NCBI RefSeq assembly: GCF_000306785.1
Contig: NC_017955.1
Span: forward strand, 4,464,001 to 4,528,000
Length of the DNA stretch: 64,000 bases
Source: Modestobacter italicus
Lineage (GTDB): Bacteria; Actinomycetota; Actinomycetes; Mycobacteriales; Geodermatophilaceae
Direction: 5' to 3'
Below the pieces are notes generated by a model, which was not told the DNA's origin, did not search any database, and saw only the letters and a program-made list of their open reading frames with translations. A program made the position numbers and the translations under genes. This document shows positions 40,665 to 55,463 of this stretch, piece by piece; position 1 is the first letter of the stretch, and each line of letters opens with the position of its first letter.

Positions 40665-42671
40665 ATGACTGGCCGCCCTGACCTCCGCCTCGGCATCTCC
40701 GATGTCGCCCCCGTCGTGTCCTGCGGGTCCTTCTCGACCCGCGCCGTGGTCGGCGAGCACCTGCCGATCACCGCCACCGTGTTCCGCGAGGGCCACGACG
40801 CCGTGGCCGCGGACGTCGTGCTCACCCCGCCCGGCGGCGACCCCGCCGGGCGCCAGGTGGTGCGCATGGTCCGGTTCGGGCCCGAACCCGACCGCTGGAC
40901 GGCGACCGTCGTCCCCAGCAGCGAGGGTCTGTGGACCTACCAGGTCGAGGCCTGGGACGACCCGCTGGGCACCTGGCACCACGACATCGAGGTCAAGGTC
41001 GAGGCCGGCCAGGGCCCCGAGGAGCTGGCCAACGACCTGGAGTCCGGCGCCCGGCTGCTCGACGAGGTCGCCGCGACGGCCCCGGCCGAGCACCGGGAGG
41101 CGCTCACCGCCGCGGCCACCGCCCTGCGCGACCGCTCCCTCGAGCTCACCGCCCGGATCGCCCCGGCGCTGTCCCCCTCGCTGCAGCGGGTGCTGCACGA
41201 CCACCCGGTCCGCCGGCTGGTGACCGGCTCGCAGGTCGTGGAGCTGTGGGTGGACCGCCCGCGCGCGCTCTACGGCTCCTGGTACGAGTTCTTCCCGCGC
41301 TCCGAGGGGCCGGTCGTCGGCGGCACGCCCACCCACGGGACGTTCGCCCAGGCCGCCGAGCGGCTGCCGGCGATCGCCGAGATGGCCTTCGACGTGGTGT
41401 ACCTCCCGCCGATCCACCCGATCGGCCACACCAACCGCAAGGGCAAGAACAACACCCTGGTCGCGCACGCCGACGACGTCGGCTCGCCCTGGGCCATCGG
41501 CAGCGAGGAGGGCGGGCACGACGCCGTCCACCCGCAGCTGGGCACCCTCGAGGACTTCGAGGCCTTCGTCGCCCGGACCCGCGAGCTGGGCATGGAGGTC
41601 GCCCTCGACCTGGCCCTGCAGGCGACGCCGGACCACCCGTGGGTGCGCGAGCACCCGGAGTGGTTCACCACCAAGCCCGACGGCACGATCGCCTACGCGG
41701 AGAACCCGCCGAAGAAGTACCAGGACATCTACCCGATCAACTTCGACAACGACCCCGAGGGCCTCTACGCCGAGGTGCTGCGGGTCGTGCGGCACTGGAC
41801 GGCCGCGGGCGTCCGGATCTTCCGGGTGGACAACCCGCACACCAAGCCGCTGAACTTCTGGCACTGGCTGATCTGGGAGGTCAAGAAGACCGACCCGGAC
41901 GTCCTGTTCCTCGCCGAGGCCTTCACCCGGCCGGCGATGATGCACCAGCTCGCCCGGATCGGGTTCACCCAGAGCTACACCTACTTCACCTGGCGCACCG
42001 AGCGCTGGGAGCTGGAGGAGTACGGCCGCGAGCTGGCCGCGAACGCGCACTACATGCGGCCGAACTTCTTCGTGAACACCCCGGACATCCTGCACGAGAC
42101 GCTGCAGATCGGCGGCCCGCCGATGTTCAAGATCCGCGCGGTGCTGGCCGCGCTGATGAGCCCGACCTGGGGCGTCTACTCCGGCTACGAGCTCTTCGAG
42201 CACGTCGGCCTGCGGCCGGGCAGCGAGGAGTACCTGGACACCGAGAAGTTCCAGCTGCGCCCCCGCGACTGGGCCGCCGCCGAGGCCTCGGGCCGGACGC
42301 TCGCGCCCTACCTCCGCCGGCTCAACGAGATCCGGCGCGCGCACCCGGCGCTGCAGCAGCTGCGCACCCTGCGGTTCCACCCGACGGACAACGAGAACCT
42401 GCTCTGCTTCTCCAAGACCGACCCGGCCTCTGACGACGCCGTCCTCGTGGTCGTCTCGCTGAACAGCACGTACACCCAGATCGGCACGACGTCGCTGGAC
42501 ATGCCCGCCCTCGGGCTGGACTGGTCGGACCGGTTCGCCGTCACCGACGAGATCACCGGTGCGCACTACGACTGGGGTCAGTCCAACTACGTCGAGCTCG
42601 ACCCCTACCGTGAACCCGCGCACGTGTTCACGGTGCACCGCAGCCGGCACTCCCCCGTCCAGCCCGGCTGA
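40665..42671 (+). CDS. glgE: Alpha-1,4-glucan:maltose-1-phosphate maltosyltransferase
   Basis: Transfers maltose from maltose 1-phosphate to the non-reducing end of alpha-1,4-glucan. The 668 residues comprise an N-terminal beta domain, a helical insert (about residues 95-180) and a GH13_3 barrel. The nucleophile Asp is in [15 protein letters not shown] (about residue 389) and the acid Glu in [14 protein letters not shown] (about 418); these sit five residues earlier than the positions I recall for the Streptomyces enzyme. [16 protein letters not shown] and [15 protein letters not shown] are diagnostic of GlgE. First gene of the glgE-treS-mak-glgB run. Confidence 0.98.
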   Translation: MTGRPDLRLGISDVAPVVSCGSFSTRAVVGEHLPITATVFREGHDAVAADVVLTPPGGDPAGRQVVRMVRFGPEPDRWTATVVPSSEGLWTYQVEAWDDPLGTWHHDIEVKVEAGQGPEELANDLESGARLLDEVAATAPAEHREALTAAATALRDRSLELTARIAPALSPSLQRVLHDHPVRRLVTGSQVVELWVDRPRALYGSWYEFFPRSEGPVVGGTPTHGTFAQAAERLPAIAEMAFDVVYLPPIHPIGHTNRKGKNNTLVAHADDVGSPWAIGSEEGGHDAVHPQLGTLEDFEAFVARTRELGMEVALDLALQATPDHPWVREHPEWFTTKPDGTIAYAENPPKKYQDIYPINFDNDPEGLYAEVLRVVRHWTAAGVRIFRVDNPHTKPLNFWHWLIWEVKKTDPDVLFLAEAFTRPAMMHQLARIGFTQSYTYFTWRTERWELEEYGRELAANAHYMRPNFFVNTPDILHETLQIGGPPMFKIRAVLAALMSPTWGVYSGYELFEHVGLRPGSEEYLDTEKFQLRPRDWAAAEASGRTLAPYLRRLNEIRRAHPALQQLRTLRFHPTDNENLLCFSKTDPASDDAVLVVVSLNSTYTQIGTTSLDMPALGLDWSDRFAVTDEITGAHYDWGQSNYVELDPYREPAHVFTVHRSRHSPVQPG

Positions 42672-42674
42672 TGA

Positions 42675-42731
42675 GGGCCCCCCTCGCCCCCCGCCCCTCG
42701 CGAGCTCGCGGCCGGTCCCTGCGAGGGGGCC
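42675..42731. repeat. Structured intergenic repeat, copy B (between glgE and treS)
   Basis: Same family as 14630 and 46015. The outer stem ends in CTCG (42683-42686) paired with CGAG (42722-42725), continued by CCCC and GGGG. The core is the 12-bp palindrome CGCGAGCTCGCG. It sits 3 bp after the glgE stop and 40 bp before treS, so it lies within the operon and may attenuate or stabilise the mRNA. Confidence 0.85.
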
Positions 42732-42771
42732 ACGTCCTGCTCCAGACAGAACGAACGAGGACACCAGTTCA

Positions 42772-44636
<1,865 letters not shown>

Positions 44637-44637
<1 letters not shown>

Positions 44638-46010
44638 TGAGCGCGTTGACCGACATGCTGGCCGACTGGATGCCCGGGCAGCGGTGGTTCGGCGGCAAGG
44701 GCCGCGAGTGGGCGTCGGTGAGCGAGGACGGCTTCTTCCTCGACCAGTCCGACCCGGCGCTGTCCGTGCACCGGGTCCGGGTGAGCTACACCGACGGGCA
44801 CACCGAGACCTACCTGGTGCCGCTGTCCTGGCGCAGCGCCCCGGCCGAGGACCTCGCCTCGGCGTTCGTCGGCGCCGTCCCGGGGTCGCAGGGTGAGAAC
44901 TACGCCTACGACGCGATGCGCGACCGCGACGCGACCGTGCCGTGGCTGACCCACCTGGTGGCCGCCTCGACCGTCGGCCCGATGCACTTCCACCCCGCCG
45001 GGGTCGCCTACATCCCCGAGGGCCTGCCCGGCGACGTGATCTCCACCGAGCAGAGCAACACCTCGCTGGTCTACGGCGAGACGGCGATCCTGAAGCTGTT
45101 CCGCCGGCTGGAGCCGGGGCTCAACCCGGACGTGGAGATCCTCGACGCGCTGCGCCGCACCGAGAACAAGCACATCGCCCCGCTGCTCGGGCACATCGAG
45201 ATCGACGACACCGACCCCGCCCAGCCGCCGGCCACCGTCGCGATGCTGCAGGCCTTCGTCCCCAACGCCAGCGACGGCTGGCGGCTGGCCACCTCCAGCG
45301 TCCGCGACCTCTACGCCGAGGGCGACCTGCACGCCGACGAGGTGGGCGGCGACTTCGCCGGGGAGAGCGAGCGGCTGGGCGAGGCCACCGCCTCCGTCCA
45401 CGCCGACCTCGCCCGGGTGCTGCCGACCGAGCCGGCCGACCGCGACTGGTACGCCGCGGTCGCCGCCCAGATGACCGAGCGGCTGGAGGCGGCGCTGGCG
45501 GTCGTCCCCGACCTCGCCGAGCACGGCGACGCACTCCGGGCGCTGTACGCCGCGGTCGCCGAGACCGACGAGCCGGTGGTCCGCCAGCGGGTGCACGGCG
45601 ACCTGCACCTGGGCCAGGTGCTGCGGACCACCAGCGGCTGGATCGTGCTCGACTTCGAGGGCGAGCCGGCCCGGCCGCTGGCCGCCCGGCGGGAGACCGA
45701 CACCCCGCTGCGCGACGTCGCCGGCATGCTCCGGTCCTTCGACTACGCCGCCCGGCACATGCTGGTGGAGCAACCCGACGACCCGCAGCGCGCCTACCGC
45801 GCGCAGGAGTGGGCCGAGCGGAACCGCACCGCGTTCTGCGCGGGGTACTCCGCGGCGGCCCCGGACATCACACTGTCGAGCGAATCCGCGCTGCTGCGCG
45901 CGTTCGAGGCCGACAAGGCGGTGTACGAGTGCGTGTACGAGGCGCGCAACCGGCCGCACTGGCTCATGATCCCGCTCAGCTCCCTGTCCCGGTTGACCTC
46001 CGGCGACTGA
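44637..46010 (+). CDS. mak: Maltokinase
   Basis: Phosphorylates maltose to maltose 1-phosphate, the donor used by GlgE. The 457 residues show the aminoglycoside-phosphotransferase-like fold: N-terminal cap with [12 protein letters not shown], the ATP Lys in [13 protein letters not shown], the catalytic loop [12 protein letters not shown] and the metal-binding [16 protein letters not shown] 44637 shares one base with the treS stop, so the two enzymes are made in coupled fashion. In several actinobacteria TreS and maltokinase are associated or fused; here they are separate. Confidence 0.96.
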
Positions 46011-46014
46011 AGAA

Positions 46015-46070
46015 GGACCCCGGTGCCCCCCACCGCTCGCGAGCTCGCGGCGGGACCCTGCACCGGGGCC
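46015..46070. repeat. Structured intergenic repeat, copy C (between mak and glgB)
   Basis: 56-bp member of the family at 14630 and 42675. The outer stem is GGACCCCGGTG (46015-46025) with CACCGGGGCC (46061-46070), an inner palindrome CGCGAGCTCGCG and the conserved GGGACCCTGCA. It begins 5 bp after the mak stop and ends 38 bp before glgB. Confidence 0.85.
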
Positions 46071-46108
46071 ATCAGGCCGACACGACCGAAGCTCCTGGAG
46101 GGACCCCC

Positions 46109-49225
<3,117 letters not shown>

Positions 49226-49242
49226 CGCAGGACCGGGTGGTC

Positions 49243-49284
49243 GACGACGGCGGGGTGGGGGACGGCTCCCGCCCCGCCGTCGTC
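49243..49284 (+). terminator. Terminator of the glgE-treS-mak-glgB run
   Basis: Perfect 13-bp stem GACGACGGCGGGG (49243-49255) and its complement (49272-49284), with a second small stem inside the loop. It starts 17 bp after the glgB stop. Confidence 0.8.
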
Positions 49285-49385
49285 CGTCGGCCGCCCGGCA
49301 CGACCGACCCGTCGCCGGTCCCGAGCGGGTCCGGCAGGATGGGGACGCAGCTGCCGGAGCCGGCGGCCTGACCGATCGGGAGCCC

Positions 49386-50819
49386 ATGTCCTCCTCGCCC
49401 CGCCGGGTGCTCGCCCGTGCCGTCGTGGGCGCCCTGCTGGGCTCGACCGTGCTGACCGGCTGCGCCGCCACCCTCATCCAGGGCAACGCCACCCCCGCCT
49501 CCGGGGTGAGCGCCGACGTCGACCCCCAGCAGTTCCAGATCATCGGGGCGACCGACGACGAGATCGACCAGATCGCCCGCAACGCCCTGCTGGACCTCAA
49601 CACCTACTGGGCCGAGCAGTTCCCCGGCACCTTCAGCCAGGAGTTCACCCCGCTGGCCGGCGGCTACTACTCGGTCGACCCGGCCGACGTCGACCCGGCG
49701 CAGTACCCCAACGGGCAGATCGGCTGCGGGGAGCCGCCGGAGGCGGTGGAGGACAACGCCTTCTACTGCGACGCCAGCAACTCCTACCCCAACGGCGACG
49801 CGATCCAGTACGACCGGTCCTTCCTCGGCGAGCTGGCCTTCGGCAGCGGCGGCAGCGAGGGCTACGGCCGGTTCATCCCCGCGCTGGTGATGGCGCACGA
49901 GTTCGGCCACGCGGTGCAGGGCCGGGTCGGCTACCCGTTCCAGGCGTCGATCGCGATCGAGACCCAGGCCGACTGCTTCGCCGGGACCTGGACGAAGTGG
50001 GTCGCCGACGGCAACGCCCCGCACAACACCATCCGGCCGGGCGAGCTCGACGACGTGCTCCGCGGCTACCTGCTGCTGCGCGACCCGGTGGGCACCGGCC
50101 TGAACTCCGGCGAGGCGCACGGCTCCTACTTCGACCGGGTGTCGGCCTTCCAGCAGGGCTTCGACGACGGACCGACCGCCTGCCGCGACGCCTTCGGCCA
50201 GGACCGGCCCTACACCCAGGGCGAGTTCAGCGACGCCGACCTCGCCACCGGCGGCGACGCCCCCTACGACCAGACGGTCGACGAGTTCGCCCCCCAGGGG
50301 CTGGGCGAGTTCTTCACGGCCGCGCTGCAGCAGCAGGGGAAGACCTTCGCCGCCCCCACCCTCGAGCCCTTCGACGGCGATGCGCCGGAGTGCGACGGCG
50401 AGCAGCCCGACACCGACCTGGTCTACTGCGCCGCCACCGACACGGTCGGCTACGACCAGGGCGACCTGACCGAGCCGCTGTACGCCGACGAGCAGGGCGG
50501 GGACTACGCGGTGCTGACCGCCCTGGCGATCCCCTACGGCCTGGCCGTGCGCGAGCAGCTGGGCCTGTCCACCGATGACCAGGACGCCGTCCGATCAGCG
50601 GTCTGCCTGGCCGGGGCCTTCACCGCCGGGGTGCTCAACGGGCAGAGCTCGGTGCTGAGCATCTCCCCCGGCGACGCCGACGAGAGCGTGTCGTTCCTGC
50701 TGGAGTACAGCGACGACCCGGACGTGCTGGCCGACAGCGGACTCACCGGCTTCCAGCTCGTCGACGTCTTCCGCAGCGGCGTCTTCGACGGCCTCTCCGC
50801 CTGCGACATCGGCGCGTGA
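49386..50819 (+). CDS. Lipoprotein of the neutral zinc metallopeptidase (YpfJ-like) family
   Basis: Exported lipoprotein of 477 residues. The lipobox is VLTGC (Cys about residue 25). The Zn-binding motif HEFGHAVQGR follows IPALVMA, with the downstream acidic ligand probably in IETQADCFAG, as in YpfJ-type peptidases. Several Cys pairs (IGCGEPP, NAFYCDAS, PECDGE, VYCAA) suggest extracytoplasmic disulfides. The C-terminal 150 residues have no recognised domain. ATG 49386 follows GGGAG. It stands alone between the glg operon terminator and a convergent thioredoxin gene. The substrate is unknown. Confidence 0.85.
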   Translation: MSSSPRRVLARAVVGALLGSTVLTGCAATLIQGNATPASGVSADVDPQQFQIIGATDDEIDQIARNALLDLNTYWAEQFPGTFSQEFTPLAGGYYSVDPADVDPAQYPNGQIGCGEPPEAVEDNAFYCDASNSYPNGDAIQYDRSFLGELAFGSGGSEGYGRFIPALVMAHEFGHAVQGRVGYPFQASIAIETQADCFAGTWTKWVADGNAPHNTIRPGELDDVLRGYLLLRDPVGTGLNSGEAHGSYFDRVSAFQQGFDDGPTACRDAFGQDRPYTQGEFSDADLATGGDAPYDQTVDEFAPQGLGEFFTAALQQQGKTFAAPTLEPFDGDAPECDGEQPDTDLVYCAATDTVGYDQGDLTEPLYADEQGGDYAVLTALAIPYGLAVREQLGLSTDDQDAVRSAVCLAGAFTAGVLNGQSSVLSISPGDADESVSFLLEYSDDPDVLADSGLTGFQLVDVFRSGVFDGLSACDIGA

Positions 50820-50839
50820 CCCACCGGCCCTCCGGCGTG

Positions 50840-50919
50840 GATCAGGTCACCTGATCGACGACCGTCCTACCGCACCAACGCCGGTGAGGGAGGACGGCCT
50901 CTGATCAGGTCACCTGATC
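50840..50919. repeat. Two identical 17-bp dyads between convergent genes
   Basis: GATCAGGTCACCTGATC occurs at 50840-50856 and again at 50903-50919, 63 bp apart. Between them CCGTCCT (50863 region) and AGGACGG (50891 region) form an inverted pair, so the stretch can fold as nested hairpins. It fills most of the 112-bp gap. It is probably a bidirectional terminator; operator function is also possible. Confidence 0.75.
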
Positions 50920-50931
50920 ACTGCGCCGCCC

Positions 50932-51915
50932 TCAGAACAGCGCGGTCATGAGGGCGCGGCGGGCGGGGCCGACGCGGGGGTCCTCGTCGCCGACGATGCC
51001 GAACAGCTCCACCAGGTGCTTGCGCGCGGCGTCGCGGTCCTCACCGGCGGTGCGGCGGACGACGTCGAGCAGCCAGCCGAACGCCGCGTCGACGTCGCCG
51101 GTGCCCAGCAGGAAGTCCGCGGCCCGGGTCTGCGCCGCGACGTCGTCCGGTGCCGCCTCGGCAGCGGCCAGCGCGTCCGGGCCGGCCTCCTCGGCGCGCC
51201 GGAACAGCTGCACCTGGCGCAGCGCCAGGCCGGCGACCGGGTGGTCGGGCTCGGCGTCCAGGATCGACCGGTAGGCGGCCTCGGCCGCTGCCAGGTCACC
51301 GCGGTCCAGCGCGGCCTCGGCCTCGTCCAGCCGCGGGTCCTCGGGCAGCTCGTCCTCGCCGCCCTCGGCCCCGCCCGGCAGCGCGCCGCCGGAGGTGGCG
51401 GCGACCAGCTCGGTGACGAACTGCCGCGCCTGCTCCTCGGGGATGGCACCGGTGAACTCGGCGACCAGCTGGCCCTGCCAGACGGCCTTGACCGCCGGGA
51501 TGCCCTGCACCCGCAGGCCCTGGGCCAGCGCCGGGTTGGCGTCGACGTCGATCTTCGCCAGCACCCAGGAGCCGGCACCCTCGGTGGCCAGCCGCTCGAG
51601 CACCGGGGACAGCTGCTTGCACGGCCCGCACCACTCGGCCCAGAGGTCCAGCACGACGGGCACCTGGAAGGAGCGGTCGAGGACCTCGGACTGGAAGGTG
51701 GCCTCGGTGACGTCGACGACGGCGCTGCCGGGCGCACCGACGGGCGCGGCGGCGCTCGGCGGCGGTGCGGCCTGGGCGCGGGCGGCTGCCTCGTTGCGCG
51801 CCTTGACCGCGGCGAGGTCGACCGCCCCGGCCAGCGAGGCCGCCATCTGGGCCTGCTGCGCCGCGGCGCGCGGGTCGGTACGAGCGGGACGGTTGGGCTG
51901 CATGACCTCGATCAT
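50932..51915 (-). CDS. Thioredoxin-TPR protein, CnoX/YbbN-like
   Basis: A 327-residue protein. The thioredoxin domain (about residues 62-175) has an intact active site, WAEWCGPCKQLSP, and the cis-Pro in VQGIPAVKAVW; the C-terminal half (about 195-325) is a set of TPR-like helices (LDEAEAALDRGDLAAAEAAYR). This architecture matches chaperedoxin-type proteins that hold clients under oxidative stress; E. coli YbbN itself lacks the CXXC, so redox activity is likely here. Start ATG 51915 or 51903 (four codons later). A homologous gene follows the thiolase in mycobacteria (Rv1324, from memory). Confidence 0.9.
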   Translation of the reverse strand: MIEVMQPNRPARTDPRAAAQQAQMAASLAGAVDLAAVKARNEAAARAQAAPPPSAAAPVGAPGSAVVDVTEATFQSEVLDRSFQVPVVLDLWAEWCGPCKQLSPVLERLATEGAGSWVLAKIDVDANPALAQGLRVQGIPAVKAVWQGQLVAEFTGAIPEEQARQFVTELVAATSGGALPGGAEGGEDELPEDPRLDEAEAALDRGDLAAAEAAYRSILDAEPDHPVAGLALRQVQLFRRAEEAGPDALAAAEAAPDDVAAQTRAADFLLGTGDVDAAFGWLLDVVRRTAGEDRDAARKHLVELFGIVGDEDPRVGPARRALMTALF

Positions 51916-51962
51916 CCCACCGCCGGGCGGGTCACCGTCGGGCCCGTCCCGCGGGTGGTCGG

Positions 51963-53435
51963 TCAGGCAGGCGGAGCAGGGCGCAGCCGGGGTGCCTTCC
52001 GGATGCCGAAGACCTGGCGGAGCGCCACCCGGGCGGCGTTGTCACCGCAGTGGCCGTGCACCGCCGGCCCCGGCGGGGTCGCGGCCGACGCCAGGTAGGT
52101 GCCGGTGATCGGCGTCGAGTAGGTGTTCCACCGCGGTACCGGGCGGGCGAGCATCTGCCGCAGCGAGGCCTCGCCGTTGGAGATGTCGCCGCCGACGTCG
52201 CTGGGGTTCCAGTGCTCCATCTCCCCCGCGTGCATCGTGCGGCGGCCGACGATCGTGTCCCGGAAGCCCGGGGCGAAGCGCTCGACCTGCGCCTCGATGG
52301 CCTCGGTCATGTCCACCGTCGAGCCGTGCGGCACGTGCACGTACGCCCAGAAGATGTGCCCGCCCTCGGGCGCCCGGGTCGGGTCGACGACGGTCGGCTG
52401 GACGGCCAGCACGTAGGGCTTGTCGGCCAGCCGCCCGTGCGCCGGGGCCGCCTCGCCGGCGATCGTCTCCTCCATCGTCCCGGCGACGTGGATGGTGCCG
52501 GCCCGGCGGACGTCGGCGTTGGCCCACGGCACCGGCTCGGACAGCACCCAGTCGATCTTGAAGACGCCGGGGCCGTGCTTGTAGCGCCGCACCCAGCGCT
52601 GGTAGCCGACGGGCAGCTGGTTGCCGGCCATCGCCACGAACGCCCCGGGCGAGGTGTCCAGCAGCACCGCAGGCACCCCGGCGAACTCGCGCAGGTCGGT
52701 GACCTCGTGCCCGGTGACCACCTCACCGCCCTGCTGCTCCAGCGCGGTGACCATCGCGTCGGCCAGCCGCTGCGAGCCGCCCTCGATGAGCGGCCAGCCC
52801 TGGTGGTGGCTCATCATCCCGAGGAACATCCCCAGCGCCGCGGTCAGCGGGCGGGTGAGGTCGAGCATGCCGTGCGCCGCGGCCCCGGCGATGAGCGCCT
52901 TGCCCGCGTCGGTGCTGAAGTAGCGGGCGGCAAGGTAGCCGACGTTCGGCAGCCCCTGCAGCCCGAAGCGGGTGACGGCCGGGGCGCCGCGCACCGGCAG
53001 CCGGCGGAACGCCGAGGTGAGGAAGAAGTCGGTGATCTCGTCGGCGTGCCGCAGCAGCGGGCCGAACAGCCGGCGGTACCCGTCGGCGTCGGGGCCCAGG
53101 CCGGCCGCAGTGTGCTCCAGCGAGGAGAACGAGAGCGCGGCCCGGCCGCCGTCCAGCGGGTGGGCGAAGTTGATCTCCGGGTGCACCAGCCGGACCCCGC
53201 GGGAGGCGAGGTCGAACTCCCGGAAGAACGGCGCGGCCGCGGCCATCGGGTGCACCGTGGAGCAGATGTCGTGCCAGTAGCCGGGGCGGATGTGCTCCTC
53301 GGTGCGCATGCCCCCGCCGGGCCGGTCACCGCGCTCCACCACCCGCACGGACAGCCCGGCCGCGGCCAGTCGCAGCGCGGCGGCCAGGCCGTTCGGTCCA
53401 GCTCCGACGACGACGGCGTCCGGGGTCCCGTTCAC
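51963..53435 (-). CDS. FAD-dependent oxidoreductase, phytoene-desaturase/PYROXD2-like
   Basis: A 490-residue flavoprotein with the dinucleotide-binding motif VVVGAGPNGLAAALRLA and the second GG motif ERGDRPGGGMRTEE, typical of the amine oxidase / phytoene desaturase superfamily. The C-terminal FAD segment lies around GTYLASAATPPG. The segment HPMAAAAPFFREFDL and the overall pattern resemble the PYROXD2 group rather than carotenoid CrtI; no carotenoid genes are nearby. Substrate unknown. GTG 53435. It is downstream of the thiolase but separated by a terminator. Confidence 0.8.
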   Translation of the reverse strand: MNGTPDAVVVGAGPNGLAAALRLAAAGLSVRVVERGDRPGGGMRTEEHIRPGYWHDICSTVHPMAAAAPFFREFDLASRGVRLVHPEINFAHPLDGGRAALSFSSLEHTAAGLGPDADGYRRLFGPLLRHADEITDFFLTSAFRRLPVRGAPAVTRFGLQGLPNVGYLAARYFSTDAGKALIAGAAAHGMLDLTRPLTAALGMFLGMMSHHQGWPLIEGGSQRLADAMVTALEQQGGEVVTGHEVTDLREFAGVPAVLLDTSPGAFVAMAGNQLPVGYQRWVRRYKHGPGVFKIDWVLSEPVPWANADVRRAGTIHVAGTMEETIAGEAAPAHGRLADKPYVLAVQPTVVDPTRAPEGGHIFWAYVHVPHGSTVDMTEAIEAQVERFAPGFRDTIVGRRTMHAGEMEHWNPSDVGGDISNGEASLRQMLARPVPRWNTYSTPITGTYLASAATPPGPAVHGHCGDNAARVALRQVFGIRKAPRLRPAPPA

Positions 53436-53460
53436 GTCGCCATCCTGCCCGTGCCCCGGG

Positions 53461-53488
53461 GGCCCCGCCGCCCGAGGGCGACGGGGCC
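53461..53488 (-). terminator. Hairpin after the thiolase gene
   Basis: Near-perfect 13-bp stem GGCCCCGCCGCCC (53461-53473) and GGGCGACGGGGCC (53476-53488), one mismatch, starting 7 bp past the thiolase stop. Confidence 0.65.
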
Positions 53489-53495
53489 GGCGGGG

Positions 53496-54725
53496 TCAGG
53501 CGCCGGTGGGCTGGTCGGCGAGCGCCCGGCCGGGGACGTGCAGGATCAGCGCGTCGCCCTGGCCACCGCCGCCGCAGAGGGCGGCCGCACCGACGCCGCC
53601 GCCGCGGCGGCCGAGCTCCAGCGCCAGGTCCAGCACGATCCGCGCGCCGCTCATGCCGACCGGGTGGCCCAGGGCGATGGCACCGCCGTTGGGGTTGACC
53701 TTGGCCGGGTCGATGCCGAGCTCGCGGGTGGAGACGATCGCGACGGCGGCGAAGGCCTCGTTGAACTCGACCAGGTCGAGGGCGGCCGGGTCGATGCCCT
53801 CCCGCTCGCAGGCCTTCTGGACGGCGCGCGAGGGCTGGGTCTGCAGGGTGGCGTCCGGGCCGGCGACGACGCCGTGGGCACCGATCTCGGCCAGCACGGT
53901 GAGCCCGAGCTCCTCGGCCTTCGCCGCGGACATGACCACGACCGCGCAGGCACCGTCGGAGATCTGCGAGGCCGAGGCGGCGGTGATCGTGCCGTCCTTC
54001 GCGAAGGCGGGCTTGAGCCGGGCCAGGCTCTCGACCGTGGTGTCGGGGCGGATGCCCTCGTCCTCCCGGAACTCGATCGGGTCGCCCTTGCGCTGCGGGA
54101 TGAGCACCGGGGTGATCTCGGCGTCGAAGATGCCGTCCTTGGCCGCCCGCGCCGCCTTCTGGTGGCTCTCCGCGGCGAAGGCGTCCTGCTCCTCGCGGGT
54201 GAGCCCGTACCGGCTGTTGGAGTCCTCGGTCAGCTTGCCCATCGCGACCTGGTCGAAGGTGTCGGTGAGCCCGTCGTGGGCCATCGAGTCGACCAGCGTG
54301 GCGTCACCGAACTTGGTGCCGGTGCGCGAGCCCTGCAGCAGGTGCGGCGCCTGGGTCATCGACTCCATGCCCCCGGCGACGACGACCTCGAACTCCCCGG
54401 CCCGGATGAGCTGGTCGGCCAGGGCGATCGCGTCCAGCCCGGACAGGCAGACCTTGTTCAGCGTGAACGAGGGCACCGACATCGGGATGCCACCGGCGAC
54501 GGCCGCCGGGCGGGCCGGGTTCTGCCCCGCGCCGGCCTGGATGACGTGACCCATGATCACGTAGTCGACCTGGTCGCCGGTGATCCCGGCGCGCTCGAGC
54601 GCGGCCTTGATCGCGATGCCGCCGAGGTCGGCGGCGGAGAAGTCCTTCAGCGAGCCGAGCAGGCGGCCCATCGGGGTGCGGGCACCGCCGACGATGACGG
54701 AACGGGACTGTGCGGGCTGGCTCAT
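53496..54725 (-). CDS. Acetyl-CoA C-acyltransferase (thiolase)
   Basis: Thiolase of 409 residues that joins or cleaves acetyl-CoA units. The nucleophile Cys is in [12 protein letters not shown], the general-base His in [16 protein letters not shown] and the second Cys in [11 protein letters not shown]. The motif [11 protein letters not shown] is also present. Length and motifs fit the FadA4/AtoB group. It is divergent from methylmalonyl-CoA epimerase, the same arrangement as in mycobacteria (fadA4 next to the epimerase gene, from memory). ATG 54725 follows GGAG. Biosynthetic versus degradative direction cannot be decided from sequence. Confidence 0.96.
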   Translation of the reverse strand: MSQPAQSRSVIVGGARTPMGRLLGSLKDFSAADLGGIAIKAALERAGITGDQVDYVIMGHVIQAGAGQNPARPAAVAGGIPMSVPSFTLNKVCLSGLDAIALADQLIRAGEFEVVVAGGMESMTQAPHLLQGSRTGTKFGDATLVDSMAHDGLTDTFDQVAMGKLTEDSNSRYGLTREEQDAFAAESHQKAARAAKDGIFDAEITPVLIPQRKGDPIEFREDEGIRPDTTVESLARLKPAFAKDGTITAASASQISDGACAVVVMSAAKAEELGLTVLAEIGAHGVVAGPDATLQTQPSRAVQKACEREGIDPAALDLVEFNEAFAAVAIVSTRELGIDPAKVNPNGGAIALGHPVGMSGARIVLDLALELGRRGGGVGAAALCGGGGQGDALILHVPGRALADQPTGA

Positions 54726-54939
54726 CGAGGCTCCACGGGGGCTCCGGCCGCCGACGCTGGCGACCGTTTCGGCAGGACACCGCGCAGCCGGGACGGCGCG
54801 ACGGGCACGTCCAGGATAGGTCCGGGCGCGCGCGCTGACGCCGGCGCGTGAGCCAGGTCACCCACCGGTCTGGTGGCGCACCGAGCGACCGCCACCCCCG
54901 GACCTGCCGCCCGGGGTGGCCGGGCGGGAGGATGCCGTC

Positions 54940-55389
54940 ATGCCCGACGACGCGCGCACCGGTCTGCCTCCCGAGCTGTTCAGCACGATCGACCACGTCG
55001 GCATCGCCGTGCCCGACCTGGACGAGGCGCTGGCCTTCTACGCCGCGACGTTCGGCATCCACTCGGTGCACGAGGAGACCAACGCCGAGCAGGGCGTCCG
55101 TGAGGCCATGCTGGCAGTCGGTGACGGCACGACCCGGATCCAGCTGCTCGCCCCGCTGACACCGGACTCGACCATCGCCAAGTTCATCGGCCGCTCCGGC
55201 CCGGGGCTGCAGCAGCTGGCGTTCCGGGTCGCCGACGTCGAGGCGGTCAGCGCCACGCTCCGCGAGCGCGGGCTGCGCCTGCTCTACGACGAGCCGCGCC
55301 GCGGCACGGCCGGCAGCCGGGTCAACTTCGTCCACCCCAAGGACGCCGGCGGGGTGCTCGTCGAGCTGGTCGAGCCGGCCGCGCACTGA
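54940..55389 (+). CDS. mce: Methylmalonyl-CoA epimerase
   Basis: Interconverts the R and S forms of methylmalonyl-CoA in propionate metabolism. The 149 residues form two glyoxalase/VOC repeats. Metal ligands are visible: His in FSTIDHVGIAVPDL, Gln in TRIQLLAPL, His near VNFVHPKDAGG and Glu in VLVELVEP. ATG 54940 was chosen with GGGAGGAT upstream. It is divergent from the thiolase across 214 bp and followed by the DivIVA-like gene. Confidence 0.95.
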   Translation: MPDDARTGLPPELFSTIDHVGIAVPDLDEALAFYAATFGIHSVHEETNAEQGVREAMLAVGDGTTRIQLLAPLTPDSTIAKFIGRSGPGLQQLAFRVADVEAVSATLRERGLRLLYDEPRRGTAGSRVNFVHPKDAGGVLVELVEPAAH

Positions 55390-55463
55390 GCCCCCTGGGA
55401 GTTGGCTGGGAGCGGTCCCGGGCACGCTGACCGCCGGCCCGGTTCTCTGCGAGGATGAGGGTC

